DNA of 64,000 nt from Bacillota bacterium (GCA_023434365.1 JAEYSV010000030.1:62001-126000), one strand, 5' to 3'. Shown: positions 16,471-25,860, counted from the first letter of the stretch. Made by a program: numbers and translations. The notes: generated from the sequence alone by a model not told the origin.

Positions 16471-17415
16471 ATGATAAAGGAAGCCTTACTAAACTATAGT
16501 TTTACCGCTCCAAAAGCTGTACTAATCAGACATAATGAGAATATGACATATGAAATCACAGATGGCCAAAACAGATACCTTTTACGAATACATAAACCTG
16601 CAGATGGTTTAGATTTTTCGTTTCAATGCGGCAATATACCCAAAAAAATATATATTGAGAGTGAAATTGAGCTTCTTCTGAAACTTGGTGCTAACTCAGA
16701 CATTCTGCTACAACGACCAGTCAAGAATAAGCATGGTCTGTATATCACCAGCCTCTCTTCTGGAGAATATGCAACAGTTCTCTTATGGGTTGAAGGTGAA
16801 GTTATGACCAACATAGGAATATCGAATAATGTGGCCTATGAGATAGGCAAACGAATTGCCAGATTACATAATCAATTGAAAGAACTCCCCCATATGAACC
16901 GCTACAGTTACGATGAAACAATGATAAGTCGTGTACTTAACGAAATCACGCTAGCTTATAACTTGAGGCACCTAGGTGAACAACATTACCAATGCATAAG
17001 TACTTATCTACTTAATTTATCGGGGTTCCTTAAAGAACATAAGAAAGATTTTATTTTAGTTCATGCAGATGTCAGCAAATCAAATCTGCTTTACTATAGT
17101 AATCAGATTATACCAATAGATTTTTCGCTATCAGGATATTCCCTTCCCGAAATGGATCTTGCTGACATAAGTTGTAGTTTAAACGATATAACCCTTACTC
17201 CTCATATAATAAAAGGATATCAAAGTATTGGAACCTACTCACCAAATGAGTCCTATGTCGACTTATACTCTGCTCTTTCAATTATACTTTATATCGCATA
17301 CCACCACAGTCAATTTCATGACGACGAAAAATCTCAGAAATCATTAGACAGATGGACACAAACGATAATCAAACCTGCCCTCTCAATATTATTGAATTTG
17401 ATGATTACATATTGA
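16471..17415 (+). CDS. Aminoglycoside-phosphotransferase-fold kinase
   Basis: 314 residues. APH/choline-kinase fold: the catalytic loop HADVSKSNLLY (H-x-D-x-x-x-x-N) near residue 203 and the metal-binding IPIDFSLSGYSLPEMDLADIS. The N-terminal lobe has ENMTYEITDGQNRYLLRIHKP, where the Arg/His-containing strand occupies the place of the usual nucleotide lysine. Such genes in Clostridia are often homoserine-kinase-like, spore coat CotS-like or small-molecule kinases; the substrate cannot be told. AGGGAGATGTGAA precedes the start. It stands alone between convergent/divergent minus-strand genes. Confidence 0.78.
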   Translation: MIKEALLNYSFTAPKAVLIRHNENMTYEITDGQNRYLLRIHKPADGLDFSFQCGNIPKKIYIESEIELLLKLGANSDILLQRPVKNKHGLYITSLSSGEYATVLLWVEGEVMTNIGISNNVAYEIGKRIARLHNQLKELPHMNRYSYDETMISRVLNEITLAYNLRHLGEQHYQCISTYLLNLSGFLKEHKKDFILVHADVSKSNLLYYSNQIIPIDFSLSGYSLPEMDLADISCSLNDITLTPHIIKGYQSIGTYSPNESYVDLYSALSIILYIAYHHSQFHDDEKSQKSLDRWTQTIIKPALSILLNLMITY

Positions 17416-17442
17416 CAGGTCTCCACTCTTAAACTTATATAA

Positions 17443-17534
17443 AGACCTGGCAGTTCGATACCGATTTGCACAGACCCTCCAAGTGGTTTTCACGAGGGGA
17501 AGGCAAGCAAAATCGTTATCAGATTGACAGGTCT
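17443..17534. repeat. Imperfect 39-bp inverted repeat
   Basis: Left arm AGACCTGGCAGTTCGATACC... and right arm ending GATTGACAGGTCT are complementary over about 39 bases with scattered mismatches, around a centre of about 14 bases (AAGTGGTTTTCACG). The 12-mer ATTGACAGGTCT occurs again at 17411-17422. It fills the space between the two convergent stops. T-runs are poor, so it resembles an intergenic palindromic element more than a classical terminator. Confidence 0.65.
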
Positions 17535-17566
17535 TCTATAATAATTAATATACAGATTCTAAAAGA

Positions 17567-19021
17567 TTACTCTTCTACGCTGTAGTTTGGAGCTTCTTTG
17601 GTAATATGGATGTCATGAGGATGACTCTCCTTTAAGGAAGCTGCCGAGATTTTAACAAAACGACCAGTAGTCTTAAGCTCCTCAATAGTTGCAGTACCGC
17701 AGTATCCCATACCAGAACGTAAACCACCCATAAGCTGGAATACCGTATCCTCAACAGTCCCTTTATAAGCCACACGACCTTCTACGCCTTCTGGAACCAA
17801 TTTCTTTGCATCTGCTTGGAAGTATCGATCCTTGCTACCATTTTCCATTGCTGAAATGGAACCCATACCACGGTATACTTTATATTTTCTTCCCTGATAT
17901 AATTCAAACTCTCCAGGGCTCTCATCACAACCAGCAAAGATACTTCCCATCATACATACATTAGCTCCCGCTGCAATCGCTTTTGTCATGTCACCAGAGT
18001 ATTTGATACCACCATCTGCGATAATTGGAACACCGTATTCCTTTGCGGCCATATAGCAATCCATAACAGCAGTTACTTGTGGTACACCAATTCCGGCAAC
18101 CACACGGGTGGTACAGATAGAACCTGGTCCAATTCCTACTTTAACTGCGTCAGCTCCAGCCTCAATTAAAGCTTTCGTTGCTTCTGCGGTTGCAACATTA
18201 CCCGCAATTACTTGTAAGTCAGGGTGCTTTTGTTTTACCATTCTTATTGTATTAATTACATTCGCTGAATGTCCATGAGCTGAATCAACAACAATGGCAT
18301 CTACCTTAGAATTTACTAAAGCATCTACTCGTTCCATAATATTATTCGTAATTCCTACTGCAGCTGCACAAAGTAGTCTGCCTTGTGCATCTTTTGCAGA
18401 TAGTGGATATTTGATTTGCTTTTCAATATCCTTAATCGTAATTAAACCTTTTAAATTACCCTCTGAATCAACGATAGGAAGTTTTTCTTTTCTTGCTCTA
18501 CCTAGAATCTCTTTTGCTTCGCTTAACGTAATTCCTTCTGGAGCGGTAATCAGATTATCGCTCGTCATAGACTCTTTGATTTTCTTAGAAAAGTCTGTTT
18601 CAAATTTCAAATCACGATTAGTAATAATACCAACCAGTTTTTTACCTTCTGTGATCGGCACTCCACTAATTCTGAACTTTGCCATCAAATCATTCGCATC
18701 TGCAAGAGTATGTTCTGGAGAAAGATAAAAAGGATCTGTAATAACACCATTTTCAGAACGTTTTACTTTGTCTACCTCTTCTGCCTGTGCTTCAATTGAC
18801 ATGTTCTTATGGATTACACCAATTCCACCTTGTCTCGCCATAGCGATTGCCATTCTATGCTCCGTTACCGTATCCATACCGGCACTCATCATAGGTATAT
18901 TTAATGTTATAGACTTAGTTAGTTTCGTAGTCAGATTCACCTGATTTGGAATAATCTCAGAATAAGCAGGCACTAATAAAACGTCATCAAACGTAATGCC
19001 ATCACCAATTATTGTTCCCAT
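17567..19021 (-). CDS. guaB: IMP dehydrogenase
   Basis: Oxidises IMP to XMP with NAD, the committed step to GMP. 484 residues, typical. Seen: TFDDVLLVPAYSEI, two CBS domains (about 95-205) inserted in the barrel, the catalytic loop GIGPGSICTTRVVAG with the active Cys, IADGGIKYSGDMTKAIAAGA, and the flap with YRGMGSISAM. Start at the ATG with GAGAGG about 10 bases upstream. A good promoter and a leader hairpin precede it. Confidence 0.97.
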   Translation of the reverse strand: MGTIIGDGITFDDVLLVPAYSEIIPNQVNLTTKLTKSITLNIPMMSAGMDTVTEHRMAIAMARQGGIGVIHKNMSIEAQAEEVDKVKRSENGVITDPFYLSPEHTLADANDLMAKFRISGVPITEGKKLVGIITNRDLKFETDFSKKIKESMTSDNLITAPEGITLSEAKEILGRARKEKLPIVDSEGNLKGLITIKDIEKQIKYPLSAKDAQGRLLCAAAVGITNNIMERVDALVNSKVDAIVVDSAHGHSANVINTIRMVKQKHPDLQVIAGNVATAEATKALIEAGADAVKVGIGPGSICTTRVVAGIGVPQVTAVMDCYMAAKEYGVPIIADGGIKYSGDMTKAIAAGANVCMMGSIFAGCDESPGEFELYQGRKYKVYRGMGSISAMENGSKDRYFQADAKKLVPEGVEGRVAYKGTVEDTVFQLMGGLRSGMGYCGTATIEELKTTGRFVKISAASLKESHPHDIHITKEAPNYSVEE

Positions 19022-19071
19022 TCTAAAATCCTCTCTTTCTTCTCTTCGCTGTTATTATACTGTTTAGTTTG

Positions 19072-19107
19072 TGATTGAAGAATACTTTTTCATTCTTACT
19101 TCAATCA
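19072..19107 (-). promoter_or_regulatory. Leader hairpin of guaB
   Basis: Perfect 9-bp arms TGATTGAAG/CTTCAATCA in the guaB 5' leader with an inner GAAT/ATTC pair. No guanine-riboswitch core was recognised, so its role is open. Confidence 0.45.
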
Positions 19108-19116
19108 ATTTTGAAA

Positions 19117-19145
19117 AGTATAACGTACTATAAAAGGAATGTCAA
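19117..19145 (-). promoter_or_regulatory. guaB promoter
   Basis: Minus strand TTGACA (19140-19145), 17-base spacer, TATACT (19117-19122): near-consensus sigma-A promoter about 95 bases before the start codon. Confidence 0.85.
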
Positions 19146-19230
19146 CCCGGTTTCCCATAACTACTACTTATGTATATTGTGTTCACCATAACAAAACGAC
19201 TGTTTTGAGTAAATTTATGGAATAAATAAA

Positions 19231-19262
19231 AGAAAGGCTCTTGCACATGCAAAAGCCTTTCT
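19231..19262 (-). terminator. Terminator after the small membrane protein gene
   Basis: Hairpin AGAAAGGCT ... AGCCTTTCT followed on the minus strand by TTTATTTATT, about 45 bases after the stop at 19305. Confidence 0.75.
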
Positions 19263-19304
19263 CTTATCACTACTATTTATTTTGACTATGATTCAATCAT
19301 TTTC

Positions 19305-19805
19305 TTACATTGTCGCGACTTTACGTGGAGATTTATTTTTCATGCAGGTAATCATTTCCGCAGAAGGTTCAAAAACAATACGAAGTAACTCTTTTTCACC
19401 ATGGGCGATAATCGCATAAAGCTTGTCTGATTTTTGCAAAGAAGAAAAATCCTTCGTCACTAATTTTTTGTTACGAAATTCATCTAGTGCATGAGAATTG
19501 ACTGGAGCAATCATTTCTATTTTCTCCATATCAATACGAAGTACAGTTTTTCGTTTGCTTCCTCCCGAAATCTTATCAAAGTCAAATTGCCCATCTACAA
19601 AGACATATTCATATTCCACATTGAGCCTTGGAAACATATATATCAATACCACAACAATACCGGCACTCACAATCATAAATACTGAATGTATCACTGGCAA
19701 TACAAAAAATGCAACTAACATTCCTAATATCATTAATCCTCTTAGTAACAGAGAGGTTGGTGTCATTTTCACCTTCACTCTTGCTTCTGCATACATATCG
19801 TTCAT
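19305..19805 (-). CDS. Small membrane protein, DUF6106-like
   Basis: 166 residues. Two closely spaced hydrophobic segments (about 20-40 and 43-62) near the N-terminus, then a soluble domain starting YEYVFVDGQFDFDKISGGSKRK. The layout and the N-terminal MYAEARVKVKMTPTSLLLRGLMI resemble proteins labelled DUF6106 in Lachnospiraceae; that match is from memory and not certain. The start at 19805 follows GGAGGAAGTTT; an upstream extension to 19859 is basic and lacks such a site. Function unknown; it has its own terminator and sits between guaB and groEL. Confidence 0.7.
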   Translation of the reverse strand: MNDMYAEARVKVKMTPTSLLLRGLMILGMLVAFFVLPVIHSVFMIVSAGIVVVLIYMFPRLNVEYEYVFVDGQFDFDKISGGSKRKTVLRIDMEKIEMIAPVNSHALDEFRNKKLVTKDFSSLQKSDKLYAIIAHGEKELLRIVFEPSAEMITCMKNKSPRKVATM

Positions 19806-19913
19806 AAACTTCCTCCTACCATTAGTTCGCTTTCTCCTTACGTCGAGATATAACGACATAATAGCTATCTTCTAGCACTTCTCATATTATACAAGAAAAA
19901 AAGCTTGAAAGAA

Positions 19914-19958
19914 AGAGGTTTTACGGAATTTATCTTATTAAAATTCCATAAAACCTCT
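19914..19958 (-). terminator. groEL terminator
   Basis: Arms AGAGGTTTTA-GGAATTT and its complement with one mismatch and a 9-base loop, followed on the minus strand by TTTCTTTC; 30 bases after the groEL stop. Confidence 0.78.
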
Positions 19959-19989
19959 ATAAAATGCTTTTATCTTAGTCAGAGATGAA

Positions 19990-21612
19990 TTACATCATTC
20001 CCATTCCAGGATTTCCTGCTGGCATCATTGGCTCATCTTTTTTAATAGTTGCCACACAGGACTCAGTAGTTAATAAAGTACTTGCTACACTAGTCGCATT
20101 CTGAAGTGCAGTTCTAGTTACTTTTGCTGGGTCTAAGATACCTGCAGCTACCATATCAACATACTCTTCTTTTAATGCATCAAAGCCGATTCCTGGTTCT
20201 TGTTCACTTACTTTATTAATGATAACAGAACCCTCAAGTCCTGCATTATTTACAATAGTCTTAAGAGGTGATTCTAATGCTTTTAAGATAATGTTAGCAC
20301 CAGTCTTTTCATCTCCTTCTAAACTTGCTGCTAGTACAGCAACTTCTTTAGCTGCATGAATATAAGCAGAACCACCACCAGCGATAATACCTTCTTCTAC
20401 CGCTGCTCTTGTTGCTGCTAGAGCATCTTCCATACGAAGTTTGTTTTCTTGCATTTCTGTTTCAGTAGCAGCACCTACACGAATTACAGCTACACCACCT
20501 GCAAGTTTTGCAAGTCTTTCCTGTAACTTTTCTCTATCGAATTCAGAAGTTGTTTCTTCAATCTGATTTCTAATCTGATTAATACGATTGCTGATGTCTT
20601 GTTTATCACCAAAGCCATCAACGATAATTGTATTCTCTTTCTGAACTTTTACAGATTTAGCACGACCTAATTGGTCTAATGTCATTTCTTTGAGATCTAA
20701 TCCAAGTTCATCAGATACTACTGTACCACCAGTTAAAATTGCGATATCCTGCAGCATTGCTTTTCTTCTATCGCCATAACCAGGAGCTTTTACTGCTACA
20801 ACATTAAAGGTTCCACGTAACTTATTTAAAACTAAAGTAGTTAATGCTTCGCCTTCAACATCTTCCGCAATGATTAATAATCTTGCGCCAGTTTGTACGA
20901 TCTGCTCTAAGATTGGTAAGATTTCTTGAATATTACTGATTTTTTTATCTGTAATTAAGATATATGGATTTTCTAAGTTAGCTTCCATCTTATCCATGTC
21001 AGTACACATATAAGCAGATACATATCCTCTGTCAAATTGCATACCTTCTACTAACTCTAATTCTGTTTTCATTGTTTTGGATTCTTCAATGGTAATAACT
21101 CCGTCATTTGATACTTTTTCCATAGCATCACTGATCATTTCACCAACAAAGTCATCTCCAGCACTGATTGCTGCAACCTTTGCGATTTGATCTTTACCGG
21201 ATAATTTAGAACTCATTTTTACAATAGAATCTACTGCACAATCACAAGCTTTCTTCATACCTTTTCTTAAAATAATAGGGTTTGCACCAGCTGCTAAGTT
21301 TTTGATGCCTTCGTTAATCATTGCCTGCGCAAGTACTGTTGCAGTAGTAGTACCATCACCAGCTACGTCATTCGTTTTTGTAGCTACTTCTTTTACTAAC
21401 TGTGCTCCCATGTTTTCAAAAGCATCTTCTAACTCGATTTCTTTTGCTATGGTAACACCATCATTAGTAATAAGTGGTGAACCAAATGATTTGTCAAGAA
21501 CAACATTTCTTCCTTTTGGTCCCAAAGTTACTTTTACAGTATCAGCTAATTTGTTCACACCGGCTTCCAGACATGCTCTAGCCTCAGCTCCAAATTTAAT
21601 TTGTTTTGCCAT
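19990..21612 (-). CDS. groL: Chaperonin GroEL
   Basis: 60-kDa chaperonin that folds proteins with GroES in an ATP-driven cycle. 540 residues. Seen: KVTLGPKGRNVVLDKSFG, the nucleotide-site GDGTTTATVLAQAM, the apical domain with APGYGDRRKAMLQDIA, VGAATETEMQENKLRMEDALAATRAAVEEGI, and the C-terminal GMGMM tail. Second gene of the groES-groEL operon, 67 bases after groES, so under CIRCE/HrcA heat-shock control. Confidence 0.98.
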   Translation of the reverse strand: MAKQIKFGAEARACLEAGVNKLADTVKVTLGPKGRNVVLDKSFGSPLITNDGVTIAKEIELEDAFENMGAQLVKEVATKTNDVAGDGTTTATVLAQAMINEGIKNLAAGANPIILRKGMKKACDCAVDSIVKMSSKLSGKDQIAKVAAISAGDDFVGEMISDAMEKVSNDGVITIEESKTMKTELELVEGMQFDRGYVSAYMCTDMDKMEANLENPYILITDKKISNIQEILPILEQIVQTGARLLIIAEDVEGEALTTLVLNKLRGTFNVVAVKAPGYGDRRKAMLQDIAILTGGTVVSDELGLDLKEMTLDQLGRAKSVKVQKENTIIVDGFGDKQDISNRINQIRNQIEETTSEFDREKLQERLAKLAGGVAVIRVGAATETEMQENKLRMEDALAATRAAVEEGIIAGGGSAYIHAAKEVAVLAASLEGDEKTGANIILKALESPLKTIVNNAGLEGSVIINKVSEQEPGIGFDALKEEYVDMVAAGILDPAKVTRTALQNATSVASTLLTTESCVATIKKDEPMMPAGNPGMGMM

Positions 21613-21679
21613 GTTTCATTCCTCCATTAACTTTATTTTTCGTATCTGTTTAATAAAAAACCTTAAGCAATCATGTAGT

Positions 21680-21967
21680 TTACGCCTCTACAACTGCTAC
21701 GATATCGTTCTGTTTTACTACAATAAATTCTTCGCCGTCCAATTTTACTTCTGTTCCTGCATACTTGGAGTAAATTACCTGATCTCCCACTTTAACCTGC
21801 ATCGTTACTTCTTTTCCATCAATTACTCCGCCAGGACCAACTGCGACTACCTCTGCTTGCTGTGGTTTTTCTTTCGCCTGACCAGGTAACACGATACCTG
21901 ATTTAGTAGTTTCTTCTGCCACTAATTGTTTCAATACAACTCTGTCTCCTAATGGTACTAATTTCAT
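21680..21967 (-). CDS. groS: Co-chaperonin GroES
   Basis: 95 residues, typical. Seen: PLGDRVVLKQLVAEETTKSGIVLPGQAKEKPQ (mobile loop), GDQVIYSKYAGTEVKLDGEEFIVVKQNDIVAVVEA. Start at MKLVPLGD behind AGGAGG at 21976-21981; an upstream in-frame ATG at 22012 lies inside the operator and is not used. First gene of the operon. Confidence 0.97.
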   Translation of the reverse strand: MKLVPLGDRVVLKQLVAEETTKSGIVLPGQAKEKPQQAEVVAVGPGGVIDGKEVTMQVKVGDQVIYSKYAGTEVKLDGEEFIVVKQNDIVAVVEA

Positions 21968-22005
21968 CAATAATTCCTCCTTAATCCTATAATTATTTGG
22001 GGTTA

Positions 22006-22032
22006 TTAGCACTCAGCGATAGTGAGTGCTAA
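22006..22032. promoter_or_regulatory. CIRCE operator (HrcA binding site)
   Basis: Exact TTAGCACTC-N9-GAGTGCTAA inverted repeat in the groES leader, the known binding site of the heat-shock repressor HrcA. Confidence 0.98.
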
Positions 22033-22044
22033 TTTATAATCTAT

Positions 22045-22073
22045 ATATTAGTACATTTGTGTTAAAAATGCAA
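22045..22073 (-). promoter_or_regulatory. groESL promoter
   Basis: Minus strand TTGCAT (22068-22073), 17-base spacer, TAATAT (22045-22050), placing the transcript start at or beside the CIRCE. Confidence 0.82.
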
Positions 22074-22370
22074 CTATCTTCCTTCAAAATTTTTTATTTT
22101 TTTTGTTTTGATATATTTGCACTTTATTACTATATGACCATGTGTTTCCATTTTCCACACTTTCTATATTTTAAGTCATTATTAGAAAAAATATACCATT
22201 TTGTAAGACAAACCCGTAATACTTTAGTCTTTTCATTCCGTCAGATAACAGATATAATATTGATATTATAAAAATCACCTGTAAAGAAATATTATATCCA
22301 AGCTTCATACAGAAAGTGTTATTCTAACCATATCTTTCTCAATATAAATACAAAGGAAAGGAATACTCTA
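22074..22370. other. AT-rich gap between groESL and the DUF6062 gene
   Basis: Very AT-rich. A TATAAT at 22253-22258 on the plus strand could serve the downstream gene but no clear -35 is present. Nothing else recognised. Confidence 0.5.
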
Positions 22371-23090
22371 ATGAAAGAAAAATTATATACAATTCCCGTT
22401 AACGATGCCTATCAGGCAGATTGTGAGTGCCCGTTATGTTCTATGTATCATAACTTAGAAGAGTCCGCAATTGATTTTGTGATGGGCCCAAGCTACATGG
22501 AAGATGATATTCGGGAAGTGACTAACAAAATCGGCTTCTGTCAAACTCATGTACAAAAGCTCTACAAAAACCAAAACCGCCTTGGGCTTGCCTTAATGCT
22601 ACACACTCATATGCAAAAAGTGACTAAGGATCTTGAGAAGCTCAGCAAAGGATCGCTTAGTACCGGTGGCCTATTTAAAAAGAAAAGCGAAAGTAATGGT
22701 GTCGTCAGTTATGTGAAAAGTGTTACGAATCGTTGCTACGTTTGTGAACGAATAGATAATACTTTTGAGCGCTATGTAATAACTATTCTTTATCTTTACC
22801 GAACTGATGAAGATTTCCGTAAGATATTTCGCAACGCAAAGGGAGTATGCATGACTCATTATGCAACGCTTACGGAATATGCGCCAAAAGAATTAAGTGG
22901 TAGTACGCTAAAGGATTTTATAAATGATTTAAATCAAACATTTCTTAATAATATGAGTCGGATACAAGATGACTTAGAGTGGTTTATTGATAAGTTTGAT
23001 TACCGCAATGCCAATGAACCATGGCGCAATTCAAAAGATGCCTTACTTCGTTCAGTGACCAAATTAAATAGTACGTATATTGAAGAATAG
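22371..23090 (+). CDS. DUF6062-family protein with duplicated Cys-His modules
   Basis: 239 residues. The start MKEKLYTIPVNDAYQADCECPLC resembles DUF6062 proteins of Lachnospiraceae (family label from memory). Two copies of the same layout are visible: CPLC followed by about 37 residues and GFCQTH, then CYVC followed by about 37 residues and GVCMTH. Each CxxC ... CxxH set could bind a metal such as zinc. No membrane segment or signal peptide. AAGGAAAGGAA precedes the start. Own terminator. Function unknown; an RNA- or protein-binding role is only a guess. Confidence 0.75.
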   Translation: MKEKLYTIPVNDAYQADCECPLCSMYHNLEESAIDFVMGPSYMEDDIREVTNKIGFCQTHVQKLYKNQNRLGLALMLHTHMQKVTKDLEKLSKGSLSTGGLFKKKSESNGVVSYVKSVTNRCYVCERIDNTFERYVITILYLYRTDEDFRKIFRNAKGVCMTHYATLTEYAPKELSGSTLKDFINDLNQTFLNNMSRIQDDLEWFIDKFDYRNANEPWRNSKDALLRSVTKLNSTYIEE

Positions 23091-23110
23091 AGCGCATTAT
23101 ACAAAAAAGT

Positions 23111-23155
23111 GGCATTGCAATAAACTTTAATCAGTTAATTAGCAATGCCCTTTTT
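23111..23155 (+). terminator. Terminator after the DUF6062 gene
   Basis: GGCATTGC ... GCAATGCC (23111-23118/23142-23149) followed by CTTTTT; convergent with the DUF2225 gene. Confidence 0.82.
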
Positions 23156-23158
23156 CAA

Positions 23159-24004
23159 TTATGCTTTTCGTTCTTCTAATATACGCTCTTTAATTACTCT
23201 TGCTTTTTCTTTGATTCTATCATTTGAAAACCTGTTCTCAAAAATCTTTGATACCAGTTTCATAGATTCATCGTAACGCTTACATCTTCTAGCAAGCTCA
23301 GCCATCAAATACATCATTGTCATTTCATCCATACCACACATTGGAAAGCTTTCCTTACTAAGTGCTGCTTTAAAACCTTCATAAGCATTTACGATGCATT
23401 CCTCTTCATTCTCTTTCAGCTTAAGAAGCCTGCTCTGATAATCTGATTCTGAGGGTACTAATTGCTCCTGCATGCCACGGTATAGCCAGGCTAATTTTAA
23501 ACATATATACGCTTTCTCACTGTTTTTTCCATAGGCAACCATGGCGTTTGCCAATGCCATCTTGTGCCGTAATAATGCATCGTCGTAGGAGAATATCTCC
23601 TTATTTTCAATGTTAGCTTTATAATTCTTAGTAATCTGTTCTTTAACAGCTTTTGCCTGTATAGCAGTAACACTGCTGAAGTAGCGATTTAATGCAGCAT
23701 ACCCACATCGATTACATAATATCGCATCATATTTTAGTGAATCCACTTGCTGATATTTCGGCCGCAAATCACTATCTACCGATAACAATTTTACTTTACC
23801 AGCTTTGACTGTCTTCGACTTAATAATAGTGTCACAAACAGGACAGGTATATGTTTTATCAAAAATCACGTCTGCTTCATTAAAAACAGTTTCCTGTTTG
23901 CTAACCATTTTTACTGGTTCCTTTTTCGCTTCTTCACCAAATATTTCTTTCTCTTTGACATTATCTAATCCAAAATTTTCTAGTCCAGATAGAAGATTGC
24001 CCAT
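23159..24004 (-). CDS. DUF2225-family protein
   Basis: 281 residues. N-terminal region (about 45-110) with two CxxC pairs, YTCPVCD and LCNRCGYA, a rubredoxin-like or zinc-ribbon layout; the remainder is helical (about 150-275) with TPR-like character. This matches DUF2225 proteins, common and uncharacterised in Firmicutes. I placed the start at MGNLLSGLENF, behind GGGGG with a 7-base spacer; a TTG at 24031 would add nine residues. It follows glnS by 55 bases and is probably co-transcribed. Confidence 0.8.
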   Translation of the reverse strand: MGNLLSGLENFGLDNVKEKEIFGEEAKKEPVKMVSKQETVFNEADVIFDKTYTCPVCDTIIKSKTVKAGKVKLLSVDSDLRPKYQQVDSLKYDAILCNRCGYAALNRYFSSVTAIQAKAVKEQITKNYKANIENKEIFSYDDALLRHKMALANAMVAYGKNSEKAYICLKLAWLYRGMQEQLVPSESDYQSRLLKLKENEEECIVNAYEGFKAALSKESFPMCGMDEMTMMYLMAELARRCKRYDESMKLVSKIFENRFSNDRIKEKARVIKERILEERKA

Positions 24005-24059
24005 ATCGCTGCCCCCTAATATTTTTTTCAAGTATTTAACAAGTAAGATAGAGTAAGAG

Positions 24060-25721
24060 CTAGTTTGGTTTATAGGAGCTCTTTAAAGAGACAATACGAT
24101 TAAACACGGGCTGTCCTGGTTTTGAGTCTTTATAATCAACACAGAAATAGCCGTGACGTAAAAACTGAAAACTATCAAAAGCCTTAGCTTCATTTAAAGC
24201 CGGTTCCAAATAGCATTCATTTAATACAATTAAAGAATTAGGATTAACATTTACCGAACCATCTTCGTTATATGCCCCTTTTTCTTCATCAATTAGATTT
24301 TCATACAAACGAACTTCTGCCTTTACAGCAGTCTGTGCTGCTACCCAATGAATAGTACCCTTCACCTTTCTTCCGGTGAATCCGCTACCACTCTTTGTTT
24401 CAGGGTCATAAGTACAATGTATCTCAATAACCTTGCCACTCTCATCTGTAATATAATCTGTGCAGGTAACAAAATATGCATGCATCAAGCGAACTTCATT
24501 GCCTGGGAACAGTCGGAAATATTTCTTTGGTGGTTCAATCATAAAGTCTTCTCTATCTATATATAATTCTCGGCCAAATGGCACTTTTCGATAACCCAAT
24601 TCTTCATTTTCCTGATTATTTGCGACATCAAGGTATTCTACCTGTCCTTCAGGATAATTCGTAATAACTAATTTGATTGGATCTAACACTGCCATCATAC
24701 GTGATTTCTTTAATTTAAGGTCCTCACGAATACAATATTCCAACATCGCATAGTCCGAAGTAGAATTTGCTTTACTTACTCCACTGAGTTCCATAAACAT
24801 ACGAATCGACTCTGGTGTAAATCCACGTCTTCTGATTGCTGCAATAGTTACAAGTCTAGGGTCATCCCAGCCATCTACAATACCTTCTTCCACAAGACGC
24901 TTAATATATCGTTTTCCAGTAATTACATTCTGCAGATACATTTTAGCAAATTCTATCTGTTTTGGAGGATTCACATATTCTAGTTCTCTTACAACCCAGT
25001 CATACAGAGGTCTATGATCTTCAAATTCCAGTGTACAGATGGAATGTGTAATCCCTTCAATCGCATCCTCTATTGGATGTGCATAATCATACATCGGATA
25101 GAGGCACCATTTGTCCCCGGTATTGTGATGTGTCATACGTGCAATACGGTAAATGATTGGATCTCTCATATTAATATTTGGTGATGACATATCAATCTTC
25201 GCACGCAATACCTTTGAACCATCTGCAAATTTTCCTTCTTTCATCTGTACAAAGAGATTATAATTTTCTTCTATACTTCTGTCACGATAAGGACTATTTT
25301 TCCCAGGCTCTGTTAGGGTACCACGGTAGCTACGAATCTCATCCGGTGATAAATCACAGACATAAGCTTTTCCTTTTTTAATTAGCTTAATTGCACATTC
25401 ATACATTTCATCAAAATAATCAGAGGCATAAAATAGTCGGTCTTCAAAATTACCTCCTACCCATTTAACGTCTTCAATGATAGACTCTACAAATTCTGTT
25501 TTTTCTTTTGTTGGATTCGTATCATCAAAACGAAGATTAAACTCACCGCCATATTTTTTAGCAAGCCCACTATTAAGAATAATGGATTTGGCATGTCCAA
25601 TATGAAGATATCCGTTTGGTTCTGGTGGAAAACGGGTAATCACCTTTTGACAACGTCCTTCCTCAATATCCTGATCTATTATCTGTTCAATAAAATTCTT
25701 TGAAACATTAGTTTCTTCCAT
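24060..25721 (-). CDS. glnS: Glutaminyl-tRNA synthetase
   Basis: 553 residues, class I synthetase charging tRNA-Gln. Seen: FPPEPNGYLHIGHAKS (HIGH motif), LRFDDTNP, YDYAHPIEDAIEGITHSICTLEFEDHRPLY, a KMSKS equivalent VSKANST, and the two C-terminal beta-barrels with HCTYDPETKSG. The HAKS/FDDTNP/EFEDHRPLYDW signatures separate it from glutamyl-tRNA synthetase. Its presence suggests direct Gln-tRNA charging instead of only the amidotransferase route. Start at METNVSK-type ATG 25721, 9 bases after AAGGA; the ATG at 25730 is too close to that site. Confidence 0.95.
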   Translation of the reverse strand: MEETNVSKNFIEQIIDQDIEEGRCQKVITRFPPEPNGYLHIGHAKSIILNSGLAKKYGGEFNLRFDDTNPTKEKTEFVESIIEDVKWVGGNFEDRLFYASDYFDEMYECAIKLIKKGKAYVCDLSPDEIRSYRGTLTEPGKNSPYRDRSIEENYNLFVQMKEGKFADGSKVLRAKIDMSSPNINMRDPIIYRIARMTHHNTGDKWCLYPMYDYAHPIEDAIEGITHSICTLEFEDHRPLYDWVVRELEYVNPPKQIEFAKMYLQNVITGKRYIKRLVEEGIVDGWDDPRLVTIAAIRRRGFTPESIRMFMELSGVSKANSTSDYAMLEYCIREDLKLKKSRMMAVLDPIKLVITNYPEGQVEYLDVANNQENEELGYRKVPFGRELYIDREDFMIEPPKKYFRLFPGNEVRLMHAYFVTCTDYITDESGKVIEIHCTYDPETKSGSGFTGRKVKGTIHWVAAQTAVKAEVRLYENLIDEEKGAYNEDGSVNVNPNSLIVLNECYLEPALNEAKAFDSFQFLRHGYFCVDYKDSKPGQPVFNRIVSLKSSYKPN

Positions 25722-25786
25722 AGTTTTCATTCCTTTCGTGATTTTCGCTCGAATGTTTTTGATGCGCATCCGCCGGAGGCCTTTTA

Positions 25787-25813
25787 CTCAGACGGAGATA
25801 GACTCCGATTGAG
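25787..25813. repeat. Small palindrome upstream of glnS
   Basis: CTCAGACGGAG and CTCCGATTGAG pair with one wobble and one mismatch over 11 bases around a 5-base loop. GC-richer than its surroundings, like the cluster at 2941-3077. Could lie in the glnS leader. Confidence 0.45.
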
Positions 25814-25860
25814 ACAAAATAATCATATTTAACATATTACCACAAACATTTCTAATAATA

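Noticed and set aside
21302..21889. 195-codon plus-strand frame over groEL/groES
   Set aside because: Antisense shadow of two well-conserved genes.
24060..25721. Glutamyl-tRNA synthetase
   Set aside because: Motifs and C-terminal double barrel fit glutaminyl-tRNA synthetase better.
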